In this document: positions 1-8,707 of the stretch, in pieces
Layout: each line of letters opens with the position of its first letter
Numbering within the stretch: the first letter of the stretch is position 1
From: Ilyomonas sp963847085
Lineage (GTDB): Bacteria > Bacteroidota > Bacteroidia > Chitinophagales > Chitinophagaceae
NCBI GenBank assembly: GCA_963847085.1
Contig: CAWJYO010000004.1
Span: 372,001-436,000, forward strand
DNA: 64,000 nucleotides
Direction of reading: 5' to 3'
Translations under genes and position numbers: made by a program
The notes under the pieces: generated by a model
Seen by the model: the letters and a program-made list of their open reading frames with translations, nothing else
Told to the model about the DNA's origin: nothing
Databases searched by the model: none

Positions 1-782
1 AGTTTAGCTGCCATGGGTGCCAAAAGGGAGTTAGCCCACATGAAACCTTTCGAGCCAAAACCACCGCCGATAAAAGGCGAAATCAATCTTACTTTATCCG
101 GTTGTATACCCAGCATAGTTGAGATAGCCATTTTATTTCCATACACCGATTGTGTGGCATCGTAAACCGTTAAGTTATCGCCTTCCCAAACGGCTGCTGT
201 TGCATGAGGTTCCATTGGATTGTGATGATATACAGGCGTATAATAAGTTTGTTCAAACTTTACCTGTGCATCTTTCATTCCGTTGTCTGCATCGCCGCGT
301 TTCACCTGCGCCTGCGCACCGCCTGATCCTTGTGATTGCTGGTAAATTTTAGCGTCAGGATCATCAATCCTGAACACAGGTTTTTCTTCGTTGTAAGTTA
401 CTTTTATTAAAGAAGCGGCATGTTTTGCAATTTCAAATGTTTCTGCAATTACAACGGCAATATGCTGACCGTTATAAAAGATTCTTTCGCTTTGGAGGGG
501 AAGCAAATCTTTCTCTGCAAATTTTCCGCTGCCGGGGTCACCGCCACTTGAAAGCGTATGCAAACTCATTGCATTTTTATAAGTCATTACACCCAATACA
601 CCTTTTAGTTTTTCGGCTGCGCCCGTATCAATGGTGTTGATATGACCTTTGGTAATCGTGCTTTGTACCGTTACTCCGTAGGCTATGTTTTTAATGTCCC
701 ATTCGGCTGCATAGGTAGCAGATCCGGTAACTTTTGCTTTTCCGTCTTTACGGTCAACTGGCTGCCCGATGATACTATTCAT
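1..782 (-). CDS. Molybdenum hydroxylase large subunit, xanthine/aldehyde dehydrogenase family (partial)
   Basis: N-terminal ~260 residues of the molybdopterin-cytosine-dinucleotide-binding subunit of a three-subunit xanthine/aldehyde oxidoreductase; the 3' part lies beyond position 1. The translation opens MNSIIGQPVDRKDGKAKVTG, typical of PaoC/YagR-like proteins. It carries the family signature GGGFGSKG near residue 245, where the cofactor is bound, and HHNPMEPHATAA just before it. The start lies one base after the stop of the FAD subunit, and AGGAGG sits 6 bases upstream, partly inside that stop region. It is the last gene visible of a small, medium, large operon. The substrate cannot be told from sequence; aldehydes or purines are usual in the family. 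Confidence 0.9.
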   Translation of the reverse strand, partial: MNSIIGQPVDRKDGKAKVTGSATYAAEWDIKNIAYGVTVQSTITKGHINTIDTGAAEKLKGVLGVMTYKNAMSLHTLSSGGDPGSGKFAEKDLLPLQSERIFYNGQHIAVVIAETFEIAKHAASLIKVTYNEEKPVFRIDDPDAKIYQQSQGSGGAQAQVKRGDADNGMKDAQVKFEQTYYTPVYHHNPMEPHATAAVWEGDNLTVYDATQSVYGNKMAISTMLGIQPDKVRLISPFIGGGFGSKGFMWANSLLAPMAAK

Positions 783-783
783 A

Positions 784-1758
784 TTAACCTCCTATCGTTT
801 GTAGTGCACTGATGATGGTTTGCTTTGCCATTTGTGGCTTGAACGCATTGTATTTGAATGTTTTGGCTTCTTTCAATGCAATCTCGGCAGCTTCTTTATA
901 TGCGTCTGTACCGGCTTTTTTCCCATTCAAAGATTGCTCGGCTTCTTTTGCCCGCCACGGTTTGGTTCCTACACCACCCAAGGCAATCCGAGCGTTTTGG
1001 ATTTGCCCGTTTTTTACATCCAATGCAACGGCAGCCGATGTTAAAGCAAACTCGTAAGAAGCGCGGTCGCGCACTTTTATGTAAGTTGAATTTTTGGCAA
1101 AAGGTAAAGCCGGAATTTCAACAGATGTAATCAATTCGCCGGGTTGCAAGGTATTTTCTATGTGTGGCGTATTGCCGGGGACAACATGAAAATCTATGAA
1201 CTGAATAGCACGGTCACCGCTTTTGCTTTCAACATGAACAATGGCATCAAGCGCAGCCATAGCCACACACATATCAGATGGATGTGCAGCAATACATTGA
1301 TCGCTAACACCCAGTACAGCATGAATGCGGTTGTAGCCTTTGATGGCAGAACAGCCACTTCCGGGTTCCCGTTTGTTGCAAGGCATTGCTGTATCGTAAA
1401 AATAATAGCAACGGGTTCGTTGTAAAATGTTCCCGCCGGTGGTTGCCATGTTTCGCAATTGTGCTGAAGCACCCGCAAGAACGGCTTTTGATAACATGGG
1501 AAATTGTTTCATAATAGTTGCATTGTAAGCCAGCTCTGTATTTCGCACTAATGCACCAATTCGAATATTGCCGTTGGGTAAGCTTTCAATCTTTTGTAAT
1601 GGGAGAGAATTGATGTCAACCAACTGCTGCGGCGTTTCAATGTTCATCTTCATCAGATCAATCAAATTCGTTCCGCCGCCGAGGAATTTTGTATTGGTTT
1701 CAAAAGCCGAAAAAGCTTCCGCTTTTGTTTTTGCCTTAATAAATGTAAATGGATACAT
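784..1758 (-). CDS. Molybdenum hydroxylase FAD-binding subunit
   Basis: FAD subunit of the same oxidoreductase, passing electrons from the 2Fe-2S subunit to FAD. About 324 residues, normal for PaoB/YagS-like proteins. The FAD site is visible as KFLGGGTNLIDLMK near residue 25 and GASAQLRNMATTGGNILQRTRC near residues 90-110. This is followed by a cysteine-containing stretch (CNKREPGSGCSA) seen in the YagS branch, which can hold an extra 4Fe-4S cluster. I chose the ATG giving MYPFTFIKAK over a longer in-frame start, because homologues begin with this Y-x-F-T pattern. It lies 20 bases after the 2Fe-2S gene. Its codons 6-9 contain one copy of the dispersed GCAAAAACAAA 11-mer. Confidence 0.92.
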   Translation of the reverse strand: MYPFTFIKAKTKAEAFSAFETNTKFLGGGTNLIDLMKMNIETPQQLVDINSLPLQKIESLPNGNIRIGALVRNTELAYNATIMKQFPMLSKAVLAGASAQLRNMATTGGNILQRTRCYYFYDTAMPCNKREPGSGCSAIKGYNRIHAVLGVSDQCIAAHPSDMCVAMAALDAIVHVESKSGDRAIQFIDFHVVPGNTPHIENTLQPGELITSVEIPALPFAKNSTYIKVRDRASYEFALTSAAVALDVKNGQIQNARIALGGVGTKPWRAKEAEQSLNGKKAGTDAYKEAAEIALKEAKTFKYNAFKPQMAKQTIISALQTIGG

Positions 1759-1778
1759 GAATAAATGAATTGAATGGT

Positions 1779-2396
1779 TTATGCGTTTTGCTGAACTTCT
1801 TTTATCGCGTCGAGTATGTTTTGATAAGCACCACAACGGCAAATGTTACCGCTCATGGCTTCGCGAATCTCATCGTCTGTTTTTGCATGGCCTTCTTTTA
1901 ATAAACCCACTGCAGAACAGATTTGACCTGGCGTGCAATAACCGCATTGAAACGCATCGTGCTTTAAAAAAGCTGCCTGCACGGGATGTAGTTTATCTTC
2001 TGTTCCCAAACCTTCAATAGTGGTTACCTGCGCTCCTTCGCAGGTGGCAAGGAGCGTAAGACAGGAATTGATTCTTCTTCCGTCAACTAACACCGTACAC
2101 GCACCGCATTGCCCTCTGTCGCATCCTTTTTTTGTGCCGGTTAGCTGAAGGTTTTCCCGCAAGGCATCTAACAAGGTTGTTCGCGGATCAATTTCCAACG
2201 TTTTGCGTTTTCCATTAATGTCCAAAGCAACCGTCATCATTCCCGGCTGGGCAGCACTTAGTTTGTTGGCAATTGTTTTAGTGGCAGAACCAGTGAAAGC
2301 TATAGCAGCCGTAAAGGCTGATGATTGCGCAATAAATTCTCTTCGTGTGGTGGCGTTGGTATTTTCAGGAGGAACGGCATTTTTGTTTTCGCTCAT
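1779..2396 (-). CDS. Molybdenum hydroxylase 2Fe-2S subunit with Tat signal
   Basis: Small iron-sulfur subunit, first gene of the operon, 205 residues. A twin-arginine signal (TTRREFIAQSSAF followed by a hydrophobic stretch) indicates export of the folded complex to the periplasm; a tatC gene is present at 27.9 kb. The plant-type 2Fe-2S cysteines are in GCDRGQCGAC and the [2Fe-2S]-binding domain has CGYCTPGQ and CRCGAYQN. The start MSENKN was preferred to an upstream in-frame ATG (position 2441), which would put a second hydrophobic stretch ahead of the Tat motif. No dedicated chaperone (XdhC-like) gene is visible in the window. Confidence 0.92.
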   Translation of the reverse strand: MSENKNAVPPENTNATTRREFIAQSSAFTAAIAFTGSATKTIANKLSAAQPGMMTVALDINGKRKTLEIDPRTTLLDALRENLQLTGTKKGCDRGQCGACTVLVDGRRINSCLTLLATCEGAQVTTIEGLGTEDKLHPVQAAFLKHDAFQCGYCTPGQICSAVGLLKEGHAKTDDEIREAMSGNICRCGAYQNILDAIKEVQQNA

Positions 2397-2770
2397 AGAA
2401 ACAAAATATAATTGAAAAATGAGGCAAAAACAAAAGAACAAATAATATGCTATGAACTGTAAAAGGCATAAGAGTTAGCAAAATTTCGGTGATGGCATTG
2501 TATTATAAGATAAGCGTTTGTTTTTGTACAAATAATAATTTTATAGTTAGGTTTTGGAACATAAGCTTTTATAAAAGCAAACATTTCTGTTGTTGTTTTT
2601 ACAAGCGTTACTGAGTTAGTTGTATTGGCATTCAAATAAAGAACATTCCACTTTTTTATTCAACAGTTGGTAATATTTTCTTAACACAAAAAGAGCAACC
2701 GTTGGGGTTTATTTATTTCCTTTGCGGCTTGAAAAACGTATCCATTTCAACCAGCATCAAATCTTCGCTT
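2397..2770. other. Divergent intergenic region
   Basis: 374 bases between the leftward hydroxylase operon and the rightward TonB receptor, so it should hold both promoters. TTCCTTTG at 2717-2724 is one base off the Bacteroidota -7 box TAnnTTTG and lies 46 bases before the receptor start. One exact GCAAAAACAAA copy lies at 2424-2434 and a related TTTGTTTTTGT at 2517-2527. I see no convincing gene here; a 61-codon minus-strand frame at 2450-2635 has no recognisable features. Confidence 0.5.
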
Positions 2771-5700
2771 ATGTATAATGCAAAACTTCTACACATTATT
2801 GTTTTTTTTATTTCAGTTTTTGCGGTTTCAAACCTATACTCGCAGGAAACAACCTCCGAAATTCAGGGCATTGTTACAGATGCAAACGGCAAAGGTTTAG
2901 GTGGTGCAACTATTTTAGCTGTGCATCAGCCAACGGCTTCGCAGTATAGCACTACAACGCGTAACGATGGTCATTATAACCTTGCCAATCTGCGTGTTGG
3001 CGGCCCTTATACCATTACCATTTCGTATGTGGGTTATGAAGATAAAAAGTTTGAAAATGTAACACTTTTATTAGGTCAGACTTTTTCTGGCGATGCACAG
3101 TTAAAAACAGCGCAACAACAATTGGAAAATGTAGTTGTATCTGCTACCCGGCAAAACAAAGTCTTTAACAACAACCATACAGGCTCGCAGGAAATTATTG
3201 GCCGCAACCAGATAGAACGATTGCCAACCATTAACCGTTCTTTACAGGATTTTGCGAGATTAACGCCAGCGGCTAATGTTACTTCCAATGGCTTGTCTTT
3301 TGGAGGTCAAAGTAGCCAATACAATAATATAACCATTGATGGTGCAAATTTCAATAACTCATTTGGTTTGTCGGGAACATTAGGCGGACAAACCAATTCG
3401 CAACCCATTAGCTTAGATGCCATTGAGCAAATACAAGTAAATCTTTCGCCTTATGATGTAAGGCAAGGCGGCTTTGAAGGTGCAGGAATTAATTCGGTTA
3501 CCCGAAGCGGCACCAACCAGTTTAAAGGTACTGTTTATACTTATTTGAGAGGACCGAATACGCAAGGTTATAAAGTGGGTGGTATTACTATTCCAAAGCA
3601 GGATTATAGCTATAATTTAAGAGGTGCATCGATTGGCGGACCGATCATTAAAAACAAAGTATTCTTTTTCATCAGCGGCGAGCAGGAACGATTAACGCAG
3701 CCTGCCACCAGTTATATTGCTTCCGATGCTTCTCATGCACCCAATGGTTCAAGCGTTTCTATTGCCAACGCCGATACTTTGAATGCATTGAAACAATTTC
3801 TCATTAGCAAATACAAATACGATCCGGGTCAATTTCAGGACTATAGTTACAAAACACAAAGCGATAAGCTGACCGCTAAAATTGATTGGAACATCAACCG
3901 GAGCAACACTTTTACCATCAAATACAATTATTTAAAATCATCGAGAAATGTAGGTGCAAGCAACAGCGGCTCTGCCAATACTTCTTATGGTCGTACACCG
4001 GGTCAGTACGATATGCCATTCAACAGCAGCAGTTATACCATCAACAACAATTTCAACATTGTAATTGCTGAATTGAACTCAAGATTCGGCAATCGTTCAT
4101 CCAATAAATTGCAGGTTGGTTATACGGCTTTGCGCGATTTCCGTTCTGCGTTTTCACCTACCAATTTTCCCCTGGTTGATATTTTAAAAATGGTCAGCCT
4201 TACACCTCTTTTGGTTATGAGCAATATACTTACAACAATGTACTGAACACAGATGTATTTCAGTTGAACGATAACTTTACTTTTTATAAAGGTTCACATG
4301 AAATAACAGTAGGAACACAAAATTCATTCAAGAAATACGAGAATGGTTTTTCACCTGCTTACAATGGTGTGTACCGGTTTAACAGTCTTCAGGATTTTTA
4401 TAATGCTGCCAGCGATACTGCTTTCAAAGCGGCGCGTTACGATCTTTCTTATACGCTTAACCCAAGTGGTAAGTTTCCATTGGTAGGTCCGAAAGACCAG
4501 GAATACAGCTTGTTTGCACAGGACAAATGGAGAGCAACTAAAAACGTTTACACTTAACGTATGGATGTGCGTGTTGACTTGCCCATTTTTGAAAATACAT
4601 TTTCTATACAATCCTGTTGTTGATACCTTGTCTCAATTTTATAATGGCACTCATATAAATACAGGGCAAGCGCCAAAAACAAATCCTTTGTTTTCACCAC
4701 GTGCAGGTTTTACTTGGGATTTATCCGGAGGAAAACAAAATACACAGTTGCGTGGCGGCTTAGGTTTGTTTGCAGGCCCTCCGCCGTTTGTTTGGATCAG
4801 CAACCAGGCAAGCAACAGCGGTGTGGCTCTGTTCGGCTCTGTAAGCAATGGAAAGGGATATGCATTTAGTGCCGATCCAAATGCTTATAAGCCTAACCTT
4901 GATTCATTAAAAGCAGGTTTAAGCAAATCGTATAGCATTAATGTAACCGACCCGAAATTTAAGTTTCCACAGGCTTTCAAAGCCAATCTTGCACTTGATA
5001 AGAAATTGCCGGATAACTGGACGCTTACGCTCGAAGGCATTTATACAAAGAATATCAATTCGGCTTTCTTCCAGAATATTAATTTGCCATCAACCGGAAC
5101 GCAACTGGCAGGTCCGGGCGGTGGAATCAGGTATGCTTCTTCTCAGATTTATCCGTTGGCAGGTGTTCCAAATAGCATCAACAATCCCAACATTGGCAAT
5201 GCCATTTACATGACCAATATAAACAAGGGATATGCTTATACACTCACTGTGCAAATTCAAAAAACATGGCAGAACTTTTATGCCAATGCAGCTTATACCT
5301 ATCAGCAATCGAAAGATGTAATGGTAGGTGGCTCAACTGCATCAACCATGTGGGGTTCGCGTCCGATCGTTGGCAATCCAAACGATGCTACATTAGGCTA
5401 TTCCGAAGGTTATTTGCCACATCGCATTATTGCTTCTGCGTTTTACAGAAAAGAGTATGCAGAACATTTTGCTACTTCGATAGGTTTGTTCTTTGAAGCG
5501 GCTCCTTCCGGCGTTGGATCTTATGTTTATAATGGTGATATTAACAATGATGATTTTACAAGCAACGATTTGATGTACATTCCTACGCAGGATGATATTA
5601 AAACTTACATTGCCAATGGTCAGTTGGAGAAAGCCAGCGGTTCGGATCGACGTACACCGCAGCAAATTGGCGATCAGCTAAATGCGTTCATCATTAACAA

Positions 5701-6076
5701 TAATTATCTGGCAACTCACAGAGGCCAGTATGCACAACGCAATGCTTTGGTTTATCCCTGGTTTAAAAGATTAGATGATAATGTTACGCAGGATATTTAT
5801 ATAAAAACCGGCAAAGACAGGCACACATTGCGTTTCTCACTGGATATTACTAATCTGGGTAATTTAATTGACAGAAACGCAGGTTTGTATTCAACACCAA
5901 CCGTTATCACCCCGCTTAAGTTTGATAAAACGATAGCGGCAAATGGTCAAACTTATCCGGTTTTTTCTTTCCCTTATTCAAGCGGTACAACGCCTTATTT
6001 AAAGTCGTTCCGTTACAATACGTCAGCCCTTTCGCGTTGGCAAATGCAATTTGGTTTGCGCTATTTGTTTAATTAA
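2771..6076 (+). CDS. Oar-like TonB-dependent outer-membrane receptor (frameshifted)
   Basis: Outer-membrane receptor of about 1,100 residues. Order: signal peptide (MYNAKLLHIIVFFISVFAVS), a carboxypeptidase-regulatory-like domain (about residues 30-105), a plug domain (VVVSATRQNKVFNNNHTG), then the beta-barrel ending in WQMQFGLRYLFN, a typical aromatic barrel C-terminus. The reading frame is broken near 4190 (A-run of five where six would restore LKNNGQPYTSFGYEQY), near 4550, and near 4605 (one extra T). The protein continues perfectly in the next frame each time, so these look like sequencing indels, not decay. No SusD partner is adjacent, which fits the Oar branch rather than a SusC system. 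The transported substrate is unknown. Confidence 0.85.
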
Positions 6077-6094
6077 AATGAATGTAGCAATTAC

Positions 6095-6136
6095 AAAAGC
6101 CGTCCCTACAGCATTGTGGGGACGGCTTTTGTTTTT
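6095..6136 (+). terminator. Rho-independent terminator after the TonB receptor
   Basis: Arms AAAAGCCGTCCC (6095-6106) and GGGACGGCTTTT (6119-6130) form a 12-bp stem with a short loop, followed by GTTTTT. It ends the TonB receptor transcript. The descending arm runs into TTTTGTTTTT, related to the dispersed 11-mer. Confidence 0.85.
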
Positions 6137-6164
6137 ACACTATTTTTTGAGTGATTCACAACCG

Positions 6165-6196
6165 TTTATCATCAACCTTTCGTTTATCTATATTTG
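6165..6196 (+). promoter_or_regulatory. Promoter of the Gfo/Idh - sugar transferase operon
   Basis: TATATTTG at 6189-6196 matches the Bacteroidota -7 consensus TAnnTTTG exactly; TTTA at 6165-6168, 20 bases upstream, is one base off the -33 TTTG. The start codon follows 22 bases after the -7 box, so the leader would be short. Confidence 0.65.
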
Positions 6197-6217
6197 TAAC
6201 TTATAAAACGATTACAA

Positions 6218-7192
6218 ATGCTGAAAGTGGGTGTTTTTGGAACGGGCCATTTGGGAAAGTTTCATCTGAATAACTGGAAAGAAATTGATAATGTGGAAAT
6301 AACGGGTTTTTACGATCCGGATGATGCAACCGCATTAGAAGTGGAAAATCAATACAAAATAAAAAGATATGATACACCTGAAGCGCTGATGAATGAAATT
6401 GAGGCAGCCGATATTGTTGCACCTACTACGCATCATTTTGAATTGTGCGAACTGGCTATCCGGCGCGGCAAACATGTATTTGTTGAAAAGCCGTTGACAA
6501 ACACCATTGCCGAAGGAAAAGAAATAGTAAAAATGGCGCGGGAAGCCGATGTAAAAGTGCAGGTAGGCCATGTAGAGCGTTTTAATCCTGCTTTTCTTTC
6601 AGTAAAAGACCAAAAGCTAAACCCTTTGTTTATTGAAGTGCACAGGCTGGCGCAATTTAATGCAAGAGGCACCGAAGTGAGCGTAATTTTAGATTTGATG
6701 ATACATGACATTGACATCATTTTAAGCATTGTAAAAAGCGATGTAAAGAACATCTCGGCAAGCGGCGTTGCCGTGCTTACCGATACGCCTGACATCGCCA
6801 ATGTTCGCATTGAATTTTACAATGGTTGTGTTGCCAATCTTACCAGCAGCCGCATCAGTATGAAGAAGATGCGGAAGATGCGTATCTTTCAAAAAGATGC
6901 GTATATCGGTATTGACTTTTTGAATAAAAAAACAGAAGTGATTCGGTTGAAAGACGAAGACGATACCAATGCATTTCCGATAGAAATTGAAACACCGCAG
7001 GGTAAGAAAACCATTCTGATTTCAAGTCCGATCATTCCTTCTACCAACGCTATCAAAGATGAACTTTCTTCTTTTGCCAATGCTATTTTGAACAACAAGC
7101 CGGTTGCTGTAAACGAAATAGATGGCTTTGCCGCAATGGAAGTAGCACATCAGATTTTAGATAAAATCAACAGCACAAAAATTGTTGCTTAA
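6218..7192 (+). CDS. Gfo/Idh/MocA family oxidoreductase
   Basis: NAD(P)-dependent sugar dehydrogenase-like protein, 324 residues. The Rossmann motif GTGHLGKFH lies at residues 8-16, and HVFVEKPLTN near residue 90 supplies the EKP motif that binds the nicotinamide and sugar. Its start is 22 bases after a perfect -7 box, and the gene ends 12 bases before the sugar transferase gene. This pairing suggests that it modifies a nucleotide sugar or a polymer precursor for envelope polysaccharide synthesis. The precise substrate cannot be read from sequence. Confidence 0.88.
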   Translation: MLKVGVFGTGHLGKFHLNNWKEIDNVEITGFYDPDDATALEVENQYKIKRYDTPEALMNEIEAADIVAPTTHHFELCELAIRRGKHVFVEKPLTNTIAEGKEIVKMAREADVKVQVGHVERFNPAFLSVKDQKLNPLFIEVHRLAQFNARGTEVSVILDLMIHDIDIILSIVKSDVKNISASGVAVLTDTPDIANVRIEFYNGCVANLTSSRISMKKMRKMRIFQKDAYIGIDFLNKKTEVIRLKDEDDTNAFPIEIETPQGKKTILISSPIIPSTNAIKDELSSFANAILNNKPVAVNEIDGFAAMEVAHQILDKINSTKIVA

Positions 7193-7204
7193 GCCACTAT
7201 AGTA

Positions 7205-8635
7205 ATGCACTTCACACTACATGAGATTAAGGTAAAATGGTATGTAATTACCGATTTTATTACATCATGTCTGGTGTGGATATGCGTTTCATTATACCGG
7301 CAGCAATTGATTCATGAAACGTTTTCTTTTGCCGAACTTTTCAGTTACAATAATCATTTTTTTATTAAATCATTTTTATCGTTTCCCCTGTTCTGGGTAT
7401 TGTTGTTTACTACCATGGGTTCGTATAAATATTCACTATACACACGTTCTCGTTTAACCGAACTTACCAACACCATTATTGAATGTTTGATTGGCTGCAC
7501 CATTGTTTTTTTTGTTATTTTTTTGAATGATAAAGCTGACAGCTATTGGTATTACTATAAAGTTTTTTTTGTGTATGTTGTCTGCCAGATTACCGCTACT
7601 TATGCAGGCAGGTTGCTGTTGCTTTCTCTTGTAAAAGCTCAGTTGTCGAAAGGACTTTTTGCTATAAAAACTTTGTTCATCGGCAACAGCCATAAAGCAT
7701 CGGAAATTTATAAATCACTCATCAGGAAAAAGCAGGTTGTCAATTTTAGTGCGGTAGGCTTCGTATCAACGGAAGCTTTTAGCAGCAACGGTTTGAGTCA
7801 TTATCTGCCAAAGCTGGGAACTGTAAAAGAAGTAGAAAACATCATTGACAGGCAAGGCATTGAACAAGTAATTATCACACTCGATAAAACCGAATTAAAA
7901 ACAGAGCAAGACCTATTAGCACGATTGAGCGATAAAGACATTTCTATAAAAATTGCGCCTGATAATTTAGATATTCTCACCGGCTCGGTGCAAACTAAAA
8001 ATGTGCTGGGCGCAACCTTAATTGATATTAGCACCAGCCTTATGCCGGCCTGGCAGGAAAACATAAAACGAGCAATAGATGTGTTTGCCTGTATTGCTGC
8101 TCTTTTACTGTTAAGTCCGTTGCTTTTGTATGTGGCTTTGCGAACCAAGTTATCATCACCCGGCACTATTTTTTATGTACAGGAGCGCATTGGCTACAAG
8201 GGCAAGCCCTTTGCCATTTATAAGTTCCGGTCTATGATTATGAATGCAGAACAAAGAGGCGAGCCGCAGTTGTCGTCCGATACCGATTTGCGCATTACGG
8301 CCTGGGGCAAAACGATGCGCAAATGGCGGTTGGATGAACTGCCGCAATTGTGGAATATTATTATAGGTGATATGAGTCTTGTAGGACCCCGACCTGAACG
8401 CAAATATTACATTGACAAAATGATGCACTACAATCCTTACTACAAATATTTGCTGAAAGTAAAGCCTGGCCTCACTTCCTGGGGCATGATACAATTTGGT
8501 TATGCGTCTTCTCTGGAAGAAATGCTGGAGCGAATGCAGTATGATTTAGTGTACATTAAAAACATTTCTTTATTACTTGATTTACGGATCATGCTGCATA
8601 CCATCCGCATTGTTATGATGGGAAAAGGAAAGTGA
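7205..8635 (+). CDS. Polyprenyl-phosphate sugar-1-phosphate transferase (WcaJ/WbaP-like)
   Basis: Integral membrane enzyme that starts exopolysaccharide or O-unit assembly by moving a sugar-1-phosphate from a nucleotide sugar to undecaprenyl phosphate. 476 residues: four or five N-terminal membrane helices, a CoA-binding-like middle domain (LFIGNSHKASEIY onward), then the bacterial sugar transferase domain from about residue 285. Its hallmarks are IFYVQERIG, FAIYKFRSM, DELPQLWN and LVGPRPER. It forms an operon with the preceding Gfo/Idh protein. The next gene starts about 70 bases later behind its own likely promoter. Confidence 0.93.
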   Translation: MHFTLHEIKVKWYVITDFITSCLVWICVSLYRQQLIHETFSFAELFSYNNHFFIKSFLSFPLFWVLLFTTMGSYKYSLYTRSRLTELTNTIIECLIGCTIVFFVIFLNDKADSYWYYYKVFFVYVVCQITATYAGRLLLLSLVKAQLSKGLFAIKTLFIGNSHKASEIYKSLIRKKQVVNFSAVGFVSTEAFSSNGLSHYLPKLGTVKEVENIIDRQGIEQVIITLDKTELKTEQDLLARLSDKDISIKIAPDNLDILTGSVQTKNVLGATLIDISTSLMPAWQENIKRAIDVFACIAALLLLSPLLLYVALRTKLSSPGTIFYVQERIGYKGKPFAIYKFRSMIMNAEQRGEPQLSSDTDLRITAWGKTMRKWRLDELPQLWNIIIGDMSLVGPRPERKYYIDKMMHYNPYYKYLLKVKPGLTSWGMIQFGYASSLEEMLERMQYDLVYIKNISLLLDLRIMLHTIRIVMMGKGK

Positions 8636-8670
8636 TATAAATATCTGCAAAAACAAAAAAGAGCATCCCT

Positions 8671-8678
8671 TATCTTCA
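8671..8678 (+). promoter_or_regulatory. Possible -7 box (TATCTTCA)
   Basis: TATCTTCA lies 29 bases before the GTG start of the M1 peptidase. The same TAnCTTC pattern precedes several other genes here (for example 26517, 37235 and, on the minus strand, 22667-22674 and 32546-32553), so it may be a variant of the TAnnTTTG -7 box. One exact GCAAAAACAAA copy lies just upstream at 8647-8657. Confidence 0.4.
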
Positions 8679-8707
8679 CTTCCACTTTACAATCATACAT
8701 TCAACAA

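Noticed and set aside
781..796. Strong AGGAGG as an independent regulatory Shine-Dalgarno before the large hydroxylase subunit
   Set aside because: It is made by the last codons of the upstream subunit (Gly-Gly-stop), so coding constraint explains it well enough.
2450..2635. 61-codon minus-strand ORF in the intergenic region
   Set aside because: Low-complexity Thr/Lys-rich product, no start context, lies where two promoters must be.
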